Positions 45,194 to 56,330 of a stretch of 64,000 nucleotides of DNA are shown here, in pieces. Under the pieces are notes generated by a model. It was not told the origin of the DNA. It searched no databases and was given only the letters and a program-made list of their open reading frames with translations. Every line of letters begins with the position of its first letter. The stretch's first letter is position 1. The stretch is from Diphasiastrum complanatum (lineage: Eukaryota > Streptophyta > Lycopodiopsida > Lycopodiales > Lycopodiaceae), in the NCBI GenBank assembly GCA_029204225.1, contig CM055106.1, positions 4,378,858 through 4,442,857 on the forward strand, written 5' to 3'. Position numbers and translations under genes: made by a program.

Positions 45194-47735
45194 CTTCACA
45201 TAATTGAACTCCTCTCGTCTTCTTTTCGAGGGTGTGATGGTCTTCTCGTCCTTGCAAAACAAAAACCATAAATTAGTTTAGGGAACAATAACCATACTAA
45301 ACCAACAATGTAATCACATACAATATTCAAAAATTTAAATTCAAGTTTGGAAAGAGACATAGAGGGGGAGATTGTAATAGAAGATGCTAGTAGCAAAGGA
45401 AGAGCTTACTTGTTCTATATGAACAACCTGATCGATTTTTTTTTTTTCTTTCTTCTCCACAATAGTAATTGGCTTCTCAGGGGCGGTTGTAATCACAGAC
45501 TTTGTCGCCATCTTTGTGGCTACCACACCATCATCCTCCTCAACAACCAGGCGGCCTCTCTCATGCAATTGATACTATGTTGTTTCTGACGGTGGGCACT
45601 CACCCTCTTTGAAGTCAATCCACCAAGGGAAATATTTGATTTCCCACTCACTCAACCCACCCTTTCTACCATGGTTGGCCTTGACAGAATACATGTTGAT
45701 GTCTTGCTTTGTGGAAACTTGGTTCCACATGTCCATAACCATAGGCATTTCTTCTATGATATGTTTGGCTTTAAGGTGAAAGAGATACCTACACAACATT
45801 CAATATTGTCAACAGAAAAAATCATATGGCAACACAAAAAACTATTGGCACTTGCAAAAAACCAATGTTACCTCCACATAATGCGCTTTGCAACCAACTT
45901 TACTTCATTCTTTGTCTTTCCAGACAGAAAGGGTTCCATCAATGAAGACAACGAATAAAATAGCTCTTCTCTATACCTCAATTTAATGGAAGTAGAATAC
46001 TTCAGAAAGGAATTGGTAGATGGCACAACCAAACCTGCAACACAAGTGAAATCCACACTATTACAAAAAATTGGCTGCATGGAAACTATTGTGAATGCAA
46101 AAGCTAATTGTATAAGAAAGGCAAATCTCCAGTATCCTGACATAGGTCATATATCTTTGTAGCTTCAACTTTCAAGGCTTCATAAAAGACTTTGTTTCCA
46201 ACCCATAAACGAAACAACTTATCACCGATAGGAGTGTCATATTGATCATGTGCCACAGTGCCCCCCAAACATAGTGAAAGCCATTGACAACGTGTCTCAT
46301 TAGCAACATTTGCTAGTCTAAGTATGTTTAGCTTCTCTAGTTCCATTGTGAATCCTTTTTCTTCTAGATGTTTTGTGGTTATGATTCTGAACCACTGCTC
46401 TCCATGTTTGGGATCAACAACACCCAACAATTTACTCATTCTATTCCCATATTTTTTTCGCACTCGTAAGTCCACCTCCATTTTTTGTTTGGGGTCTGTT
46501 GATGCCCCCTCTTTTTTCATTATCAACTCATCTACTTCACGTTGAATTTCATTCTGAATACCAAATAGACAAACAATCATGTTTTTTGCAAAATAATGGT
46601 AGATAATAACAACAAATGACATTTAATACTGAAATATCAATGCTCACATTGTACACTATCTTTGCCAACATGTATCTCGCGAGAGGATACCATGGCAAAT
46701 TTCTCTTCTTTCACTTCAGCTCACTGACCTTTTGAACTTGTGTCAACTCCTCCACTGTAAATTTGTTCTTGAAAAGGATCCATTACTTTCTTCAAGCTTT
46801 CTATTAGAATATAAAATATCTTTAAGTTCAGTCCTGACAACAGCTTCCTTGTTCAATCTACATGCCAAATAGTAATCAGGTTTATGTGCACAGCTTTATG
46901 GAAACAAAATTTACAATTGTCAAAATAAATATGGCAAAGACAATGGCAAACATGAGATGGCCATTGCTTATTAACGACAATTATTATGGCTTACTTGTTG
47001 ATTCTATTCAGAGTGGTCAGCAAGGGCATCGAATCAGAAGGTGACACATTTATAAAAGTGGCATTTACCGAGGAGTGTTTATCCCTGTCAAAACGAAAAG
47101 ACTCATTGATCTCTTCTAGCCAGGCCTTTGTGCGATGACTGTCATCCCAACAAAGGAACATCTTGCCAGATAGATTTGCCCAATCTTTATTATTTGTAAG
47201 CTCTTGTTCAAAAGATTCATTTATTTCCAACCAGATAGGGTTTGAAGTGCATTTGATATCATCATTTACTTTCACCAAAACACCACCAACTCCATGTAAA
47301 GATAGCACAAATGAACATTTCTCCTCAAGATAACCATCCATCCTAAAGGTTTCTCTTAAGACTTTCTTCAGTGGCCCGACTTGCCGAACACTCTCATGAA
47401 TATAAATTTGACATAAGGGAACTGTAAAGTGGAGGTGTATTTCTTACCATTCGGAGTCTTCTCATGGTGGATGATAGCATCTCCACATGGAAGTTTTGAG
47501 GAATCTTTGAGATTTCGTCTTCTTCATTCTTACTTTTCTTTTTTTTGGCTTCATCTTCTATTTCATTTAAATTGCCTTCCTCTTGCAAATCTTCTTGTAG
47601 TTGTTGAAGCTCATCGTGCATCCGTCCTCTCTAGGCATTTTCTCTATCTCCGTGAAAATGTCATCTTCAGAGACAACAACCATTATTGGTTGATCATGGG
47701 ACCTCGGTATCTTCTATGTCGTCAAGGATATCTTC
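45194..47735 (-). pseudogene. intron-containing host-like pseudogene with DxHR motif, inside gypsy G3
   Basis: Seven minus-strand exons with GT-AG borders: to 47458 from about 47735; 47392-46995; 46857-46648; 46553-46142; 46034-45872; 45788-45410; 45250-45194. Phases match at each joint, which supports real introns (65 bp to about 440 bp). The second exon has HGVGGVLVKVNDDIKC and GKMFLCWDDSHRTKAW; the DxHR pattern recalls ParB/sulfiredoxin-like folds. A C-terminal PSKRRREE looks like a nuclear signal. Lesions: a frame break in exon 1, two frame breaks and one stop in exon 3, and a TAG in exon 6 after PPSETT. The donor of exon 4 (GTCAGG) is weak. The family is unknown to me. It lies on the same strand as, and between, the G3 leader and the decayed extra ORF. 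Confidence 0.5.
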
Positions 47736-48126
47736 TCTCCGTCTTGCCATCTTAACATCAAATTCAGTAGAAAATATATCAACTGATGAATGTTTAGCTT
47801 CGACCACAAATTTTATGTACATCGACCTGGTCACAACCATCTTGCAAATATCACGTAATAGACCAAAATCAAAAGTGTGGCTAAATATTCACATAGACAT
47901 TCACATCTGTTTCTTAGTTTTGAGAGCAAATTTTTTGGCCTTGGAGCACGAATCATGCAAGGTATTTTTGCTCCAAGGCAAAAAGGTAAATCTCTAAAGA
48001 GCATCACTTAGAATACATTGTAACAGTCTTGTTTGATACAATTCTCATGACATCAGACAATTCTCAAGAATTTTGCTACTCTAGAGAAACAATGCTTTGC
48101 ATCTGTTCAGGTATGTAGGAATTCTA
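47736..48126. other. junction between pseudogene and G3 leader
   Basis: No gene. The homology to gypsy leaders begins sharply at about 48127 (ACTTGACAATAATCA). Sequence below that point is unrelated to G2 gag, which should start here. Confidence 0.45.
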
Positions 48127-49213
48127 CCACTTGACAATAATCAGATTTTCTAATTTTGGAAAAAAGATCTTGGTCAAGCGATCGACACTTCTAGATACAT
48201 GAATTTCTCGAAATCAATATCAAATTGTACTAGAATGTTCTAGAAATTTGATAGTAGCTATATCTGATAGATCAGAATTCAAAAATAGTATTGGCGAAGG
48301 TTAACTTGATGAGGGTTCTTTCACTACTATTTTAAATAAAAAAAATCACTTATTTTGGCTATTTCTGACAAATTTGGTAAAACTAATCTTCGCTTGATTG
48401 ACAATAGGTATATCTGTTAATGATAATGCTAGGATAGAACTGATGAAAATTCTTGTTTGGTGAACAATGAAGAGTACTTTTTTTGACAAAAATATAACAA
48501 CTGACTTTGACTTAACGTTCGTCCAGCCTATTGATTACCAAAAATAGTATAATGGATTGACTCTGACTTTGGCGAAGGTTCCTGTCAAAGAACTGATATT
48601 TTTACAAAAAAGTGTTAAACTTTCTACAAAAGATTACCAACAACTAGTGGAACAGTCACTTTAGCCTTCTATTTTTGGACTTAACCTTTGCCGACATGGC
48701 TATAGATAGATCTGGATGAGATCTAAGTACAGTAGAACAAGAAAAAATTGGTTTTCTATATTTTTTTTTTATTTTTTAGGGATTTTGCAGTGTTTTTGAT
48801 GGTCTTTGTTCAATTTCTAAAAATCTGATGGGAAGTGATCTTCGCCCTTCAAATTGAAGCTTCACTATATCAAAGTAGTACTGTTTGCAAGTCGGCAAAG
48901 GTTGGTTGCAAAGGAACAGAAAGTTATCAAGACTGATGACGATTTTGTCCCCTTTTTCACCAAAATGGTAGAAATGAACGATTTTTATTGTTTTCTCTGA
49001 TTTTATCAAATCCAAATGGATCTTAAGAATGGTGATTTGTCTGACTTCCCCTGTTCAACAATCAAATTAGATTTCAAGCAAAAATATCCACACAAATCAA
49101 GCAAGATCTCTCCCAAATTAACCCTAAAATGCAATTTTAACTCTATTATGCCAAAACAAGATGCTTAAATGCAAGCGAACATCCATCCATGAATCAAATA
49201 CATGCTAAAAAAT
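48127..49213 (-). other. 5' leader of gypsy G3
   Basis: Collinear with 35052-36318 of G2, including GGCGAAGGTT-like words (48294, 48308, 48572, 48893). The primer-site segment present in G1 and G2 is deleted: the leader phrase CATGCTA joins directly to the LTR end at 49203-49214. Confidence 0.65.
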
Positions 49214-49908
49214 TGTAGTGGGTATTTCCTATCCACCTTCAACCCTAAATCCAAGCACACAAGCATCAAGGAGATGAATAGAATTTACTAGTTGTCACAT
49301 GGAGATTTGTTCCCATGAGAGCGGTAGCATAATTTATAATCCAACAAATGCATATGATCTTTATCTAACACTAAGCATTAACACTAAGATCCATTAACAT
49401 GAGCAATTAACACTACAATCACAACAATGATAGAGCTTACTCTTAAAAAAAATCCAACAATTAGCAAATCCAAAAAAAGCATGAGAAATTGAGGAGGAAA
49501 GAAGAAGAACAAAGACATTCCATATCCATTCCATAAGAGGGCCAACTTGCTTGTATTGAAATGAAGAGAGAAGTGTACAAAATGATTTGAAATTACCACT
49601 ATATATAGTGGATTTTAGGGCTTTGGCCTCAAATCCTATTGGCCAATTTCTACCTCCCTTATTATTTGATATTCAAAAATTGGAGAGAACCAATTCGAAA
49701 ATTGGAAACCCTTTTTATTCACTAATTTGACTTACGCTCGGCGACATTAAAAGTCTCGCAAAAAGGCCTAAAATACTTTTGTTAATTTTCTAACTAATCA
49801 ATTAACTATGTGATCATTGGGTTTTGGACTTACACACGTAGGGTGCCAAATCCCTCTCACTTTATAACTAGGGTTAGGGTTGCCTCAATGTACGCAAACC
49901 CTCCAACA
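49214..49908 (-). repeat. 5' LTR of gypsy G3
   Basis: 695 bp from TGTTGGAGGG (49908) to CCCACTACA (49214) on the minus strand, homologous to the G1 and G2 LTRs but without the CT microsatellite. Confidence 0.75.
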
Positions 49909-50052
49909 GTATCCTCCACCAAAACTGGTGGCGGTCCCATGACACCTCGCAAGATTTATTACTTGGGTCTTTGGTTAACCTTTATTAGGTTGTACTGCAC
50001 TTTTTACATAAACTCCAAGCGCTCCATATTGAAATCGGTTTTGTGTGAAAAA

Positions 50053-50176
50053 AAACACTTCTAACTAATTAATTAACTATGTGATCGTTGGGTTGGACTT
50101 ACACATGCAGGGTGCCGATTCTCTCTCACTTATTAACTAGGGTTAGGGTTGCCTTGATATACGCAAAACCTTCAAC
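50053..50176 (-). repeat. fragment of a gypsy G-family LTR
   Basis: About 125 bp matching the start of the G LTRs (the stretch with AACTAGGGTTAGGGTTGCC), ending TGTTGAAGG at 50176. A separate partial copy; its other end stops at about 50053 in unrelated sequence. Confidence 0.65.
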
Positions 50177-50996
50177 AAATTCTCATTAAGAAACTCGATG
50201 GAGAACTACCATCTTTGAAAATTTAAGATGAAGGTAATACTGCTTGCAGAAGAATTGTGTGACATCGTTGAAGGCACTGAGAGCAAACCAAAGGTTGATG
50301 CAGCTAGCATCACCAAATGGAGACAGAGAGATGGGAAGGAAGGCTTTTGCCATGATCACTCTCAATATCAATTATTCCAGATCAGCCATATCATATTAGC
50401 CCAAATTGCTTAAGATGTTTGGGACATTCTAGCTACTCTCTATAACATTTGAGATGTTACTTCTAAGCTCCATTTGAGGAAGAACGTTTTCACTCTCAAA
50501 ATGTTTGAAGCTGACTCTATTTCTACCCATTTTAATAGATTCAAACATCTTATGGAGTACAACACGACCACTGGATTAGTCATTGAAGATACTGATGCCA
50601 TTATGAATCTATTATTGAGTCTACCAAAAGCATATGAGAATTGGGTCATGGTGATTTCTACTCAACAAGGTCTCACTCTTACTAGAATAATCTCTATGCT
50701 ACTTCAAGAGGAGATCAGAAGAAAAAGATCATCTTCCAACTCAGGGTCGGATCCTCAAGCTCTATATTCTAAGAAAAATCAGAAGTTCAAATCCAAGAGA
50801 TTTGCAAGGTCAGACCATTTTGACAAGAAGAGCAAAGAGTGGCCATGATTGTATTAAAAACTTTCATTATCTCAACCAAGACAACAACTATTCTACAAAT
50901 ATTGCAAAAGGACTAGCCATGTCATCAAGGACTATAGAACACTCAAGTATAACAATGAGAAGAAGAAGCAGTTCCACCAACAAGCCAATGAGGTAA
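50177..50996 (+). pseudogene. copia D gag
   Basis: Decayed gag. An N-terminal remnant has LAEELCDIVEGTESKPK and KWRQRD; then 50474-50848 reads MRKNVFTLKMFEADS, FNRFKHLMEYN, LLLSLPKAYENWVMV and LLQEEIRRKRSSS. A frame change near 50830 precedes a poor zinc-knuckle-like stretch. Two short upstream frames are split by stops near 50225 and 50413. Confidence 0.7.
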
Positions 50997-51007
50997 CCAC
51001 AAGTCAA

Positions 51008-52440
51008 GCACCTCAAACTCAAGAAAAAGATGAAGCTGCATTTATGACCAAATCTAAAGGACTCCAAGATGACAATTCTTGGTACTTGGACTCGAGAGAA
51101 ACTCAATACATGACTCACTATTTCAATTGGTTCCATGACTTCAAGCCATTCACTCATCCTAGAGTTGTACAATCAGGAGAAAACTCACCTCACAACATCA
51201 AAGGTAAAGGCACTGTTCAAATCGAATTCCAGAAAGGTGATGCAAAATTTTTATCCAATGTTTTACATTTTTTCAATTTTACAAAAATTCTACTCTCAAT
51301 TAGTAGGATTTCTAATTTTGGTCATAGGGTCGCGTTTGATACGGAAGGTTGTATCATTCTTAACAAATCCAATAATGTTTTAGCTTTTGGTAAAAGGTGT
51401 GGCTACATCTACAAACTAAGTCATTGCTACTCTACCAATAGTAAAACTCTTCACACTTCTACTTCTGAAACAATTGATATGCTTTGGCATTTTAGATTAG
51501 TCCATTTGAATTACAATAGCATCCAACAAGTGTCAAATCTGAAAATAGTTCAAGATATGTCCTTTATTAGTAAATCGACTTCTCATGTCTATGAAAGCTA
51601 CATCATTTGAAAACATTCCAGAAGCCCATTCAATTCAGACCATTCTCGTTCGTCAAAAACATTTACTAAATCTTGTACATAGTGACATTTACGACCCTAT
51701 GTAGACATCTTTCATAACTCATTGATGATTTTTCTAGAAGAATTGTGAATTATTTTTTGAAGAACAAATCTAAAGCTTTCAAATATTTCAAACAGTTCAA
51801 GACATTTGCAGAAAACCAGACCTCAAGAAAAATCAAGGCTCTACGCACTAATGGAGGGGAAGAATTCATTTTCAATGAATTCAAAGACGTTTGCAAGGCG
51901 TATGGGATACATCAACAATTTACTACGAGCTATCCAACCCAATCCAATGGTCTAGCCAAAAGGAAGAATCAACTCTCATAGAGAGTGCAAAGAGCATGCT
52001 AGTCCATGTCTCCCTTCCTATAAGTTTTTGGACAGAAGCAATATCTACTGCTGCCTGTCTACAAAATTGATCCATCACTAAGGCTCTCAACAACAAAACT
52101 CCTTATGACATATGGACATGATCTAAACCTTCCCTCAAAAATATATTAGTCTTTGGATGTATTGCATACTCTCAAATCCCTGCTGACATAAGAAAGAAGC
52201 TAGATAATACTAGCAGTGAATCAATTTTCATAGGATGCTCTCCCGACCACAAAGCATACAAGTTCTACAATCCAGCTCCACATAAGTCTTATACAAGTAG
52301 AGATGTAATCTTTGTTGAAGATCAGTTCTACAATCTCAAGGGTAAGGCTCCAGCCAAAATTTCCACTTTAGATCTCAAGGACGATGATCCTAAAATTGAT
52401 TTTTACTCAGATGATGAGTCATTAAATTCTCAATAGGTCG
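51008..52440 (+). pseudogene. copia D protease-integrase remnant
   Basis: Protease signature reads WYLDSRETQYMT, so the DSGA triad is lost (DSRE). The pre-integrase region ends LWHFRLVHLNYNS. The integrase core (51745-51981) reads RTNGGEEF, with Asn for the second catalytic Asp, and NGLAKRKN, with Lys for the catalytic Glu. A later part with FGCIAYSQIP-like and SRDVIFVEDQ-like segments runs to about 52440. Multiple stops. Clearly dead. Confidence 0.75.
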
Positions 52441-52499
52441 GACAATATAAGAGAGTGTCAAAAATCTTCCAAGGAGGTCAAATCGACCCAGACAGCCTC

Positions 52500-52840
52500 G
52501 ATCTAGATTTATGGATGGTCTCTCTTGTTACTTTGTACAAGAACCTAACATTGTATTAGAGGCCATGTCACATGATGATGTTGATCAATGGAAAGCTGCA
52601 ATGGACCTTGAATAGGATTCTCTCATGAAGAACAACACTTGGACAATCATGGAGCTGCTTAAAGATCGAAATCCAATTCCATGTAAATGGATTTTCAAAG
52701 TGAAGTATGATGCTAAAGACAAATATTGTCTGATTCTAAGAATGACATCGAATATTTTAAAATATGGCAAGAGCTCCTGGAATAAGCCCAAACACTACAT
52801 AAATGAAGTAGAGAGTCAGAAGTATTAGAAACGGGCGACC
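52500..52840 (+). pseudogene. copia D RT entry fragment
   Basis: Starts with the RT entry (DQWKAAMDLE, stop, then SLMKNNTWTIMELLKD and PCKWIFKVKYDAKD), after which the match to RT ends. No further RT or RNase H follows. Truncated at about 52725-52840. Confidence 0.65.
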
Positions 52841-53255
<415 letters not shown>

Positions 53256-53346
53256 ATGTGCTATGTAGGTTGATGTGAGTTTGTTGCTCCAGACAATGTT
53301 CATGTACTATGAATGACCCGACATTAGCATTGTTGCTAGGGAGCAC

Positions 53347-53834
53347 TATAACGATTACCAAGTGAAGATCTTCAAGAATCCTATCACATGCAAACCAAAA
53401 GGACACCTGTGGAGCATAAACCACCCAGCCAACATGAAGAGGCTAGTCAATACCCTAACCCTTCACCCCCAAACCACAGTGAATGAATACAAGAGAGGAG
53501 AAAAAAAACTGGCTCAAGAATTTGAAATTCCAATAGGGAGATGGGCGAGTTTTCATGGTAATTATTCTCTCCAAGAGAAAAAAATATTCTCCTTAGGATC
53601 CCCATGCAACCTATATTAAGCTACTAACCTCCTATTCTTGCATTAAAGCAGTCATTCACCATGCAAGTGCTCATATGTCCAATTATAGGTCTGGACCCTC
53701 ATATGATTATTAATTACTTGTAACGACCATGCCTAGAATGACGTAGCATAACTAATAACCACATACAATTGGAGTGACTGGCTATCAACATTAGAAATTA
53801 TTCCGATTTACTTATACAGGACATGGACATAACA
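53347..53834 (-). repeat. solo LTR of chromovirus C family
   Basis: 488 bp, minus strand TGTTATGTCC to CGTTATA, flanked by a perfect 5-bp duplication AGCAC (53342-53346 and 53835-53839). No internal sequence, so it arose by recombination between the two LTRs of one insertion. It defines the family's ends as TG...TA. Confidence 0.9.
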
Positions 53835-53839
53835 AGCAC

Positions 53840-55116
53840 CATCACTTCTCTTGTCGCATAACACTTTTTCTCCTCGTTCAAACTCTCTTCTTCTCTCTCA
53901 CCCTTTCATTTCATCAAAAATCATGGTTTTAGCTTGTTAATGTTAGTTAGGTGTAGATTAGAGTTAGTTGGGAGTGGAGTAGGTTTCGTGGAGTAGATTA
54001 GCAAAAAACAAAAAATACTTTGATGAAAAAATCAGGAAAAATCCATAAAAAAATCAGGTTATTTACTCGTTCTACCTCATTTTTCTGAGTTTCATGATTT
54101 TCATTTTTTGCCACTTTTTCAGAGAGCAGAGCAAAGTCTGATGCACCATCAGATAGCTTGGCGAGTAAAGATCTGATTACTCACAAAATCTGATTACTCG
54201 CTAACTCAATTTTCTTCAGTTTCTCGACACCTTTTTTATTCGCCACTTTTATAGTGCATCCAGAACCTTCAAATCTATGGTCTTGGTGTTCGGTAGGTAA
54301 AACCAAATTTCTCACCATTTTAGATTTTTATTTTCTCATCTTTTTTTCATAGTATGAAGTACATGGTGAGATCTATCAGAATACCTCAATAAGTAGAACT
54401 AATTACTCTCGCTATTACTCGTCGACCTCCATTACTCGCCATCAGCCATTTCTCGCCAGCCATCCACTGTATTATTCGCCAATTCACCAACCCTCATTTG
54501 TCGCCATTCCCTTCAACATATTTACTCTCACCATTACTCACTGATTTTAATATCTTTTTTTTTCCTTGTTGTTTTTACTTGCCACTTTCATAGTACGAAG
54601 TACATGGTGAGATCTATCAGAGGACACCTCGATGAGTAAAGTGGATTACTCGCCACTACTCACCCACAAAGAAAAAAATTCAATAAATTGTCGCATCTGC
54701 TAGTGACTTGACCCATGAATCACTCTCCTACACAAGTCATACTCCACTCATGGGACAACGAGGAGGCCCCTGACCCCATTCGCCCAGCACCATCGTTGCC
54801 AGACATTCCTTCACATCAATTACCATCTGTGCCGCCACAATGTTCACTTTTTAATATCATTTTCATTCCATGTTCCATCTCCTCTTGACATTGATTTACA
54901 TCTGTCTGTTCTTCCATCCATCATTATATTTGAACTTACATCTATCTGTTCCATCCATCAGTTACTCCACTTTTTGTTTTAATTTAATTGTTTGTAATTT
55001 TTTGATCCATACTGATCGATTATACTGCATTCCAGCCATGACTTTTGAGTTTATGAGATTAGCTTCATTTCAAATATTTCTTGACAATTAAGCAATACAC
55101 CAGACGATAGTACAAT
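53840..55116 (+). other. leader-like region with iterated TTACTCGCC words
   Basis: Between about 54060 and 54670, TTACTCGC(C/T), TTCTCGCC, TATTCGCC and TTGTCGCC recur about ten times. A longer phrase (GAAGTACATGGTGAGATCTATCAGA) occurs twice, at 54356 and 54598. At about 54745-54850 a Pro-rich frame (SWDNEEAPDPIRPAPSLPD) looks protein-like. Probably the leader of the retroelement whose pol remnant follows. Confidence 0.4.
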
Positions 55117-56330
55117 TTGGTGAAAGATAACGATCTACTTAGCCCAGCGACCATGATACAGAACTACTATATTGGACTACTCGACAAGATCAAATCTGAT
55201 ATGAAGAAGTTCGCATCCCACACTTCATTGTCACAAATATGTCAAGATGTTGTCATTATGGGAAATCTTATCTTGAAGAAGAGGGTCAATCACTCTTGTC
55301 CAAATGCAGAGATATCGGATGGGATTTGAAGGTTCAATCGAGTAGACAAGACATGAAGGCTAGGAATCATCTGAGCGTGCAACAAAGTCAAGCGGATCAG
55401 GTGCAACAAGTGACCATGAACCTAGTAATTCAAGTTTCGGACATCAAACTCAAGCTTGCAAAGTAAAGTTTCTTGAGAAAGATCATTGTACTTATTGCTT
55501 TGAAGATCATTCAAGTACAAGATGGCCAATCAAGAATCTGCAGTTCTTACAAAGACAAAATGTGGAGTAGAAAATTTGATAGCAAGATCCAAGGGTTCAA
55601 AGGTCAAAAGCAGAATCAAGCCAACAAGGAGCTCACCAAGAAGATGGATGTCAAATTGATCCATCTAAATCACAACTTTATCCAACACAAAGTGGCAAAG
55701 TGGAAGGATTGGTCATCATATTGCATGTCACCGAACTCACTAGAAGACCATAATAGCCTACAAATTTATTTTATAGAAGATCTTAAGGGATGTCCATTAC
55801 TTGTGTATGTTTACCAACTCAAAGGAGATGGTATATTGCACATGGTGCGATGTTCTAAATGCAGGCAATATAACACCAACTATTCTCCATAGTTGAATGG
55901 AGTGGCTGAATGTAAAAATTGTACACTTGTCAAAAGTGTGAAAGTACGATTCTACATGCAGGATTATCAAAGACCTTTTGGAAAGAAGCCGTCTTGACAG
56001 CTGCATATCTTTAGAATCGACTTACAACCAAAGTCTTATTCGACAAAACACCCAAAGATATGTGGACAGGTTCAAAACCTTCGGTAAGGCATTTTTGAAC
56101 TTTCAGTTGTATTGCTTTCACATAAATTCCAGAAGAACTTTGTAAGAAACTAGATACTACTAGTTTTGAGTCTATTTTTGTTGGATACTCTTTGAATCAT
56201 AAAACTTATAGGATTTAGAATCCAATGACTAAGAAGATTGCTTTTAGTAGAGATGTTATATTTCTCTAAGATTATTTTGTCAATTTTAAGGGAAAGGAAA
56301 AAGTTACAGATGTCGAATAAAGCTAGTCAC
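55117..56330 (+). pseudogene. copia E remnant (integrase part recognisable)
   Basis: Highly decayed copia. Gag/protease-like pieces in changing frames run to about 55890 (55473-55892 is open for 139 codons, Lys-rich at first). Recognisable integrase end from 55895: NGVAEC-type Glu motif, then, in other frames, a CKKLDTTSFESIFVGYS-like and a SRDVIF-like segment near 56140-56270. No RT follows. Confidence 0.6.
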
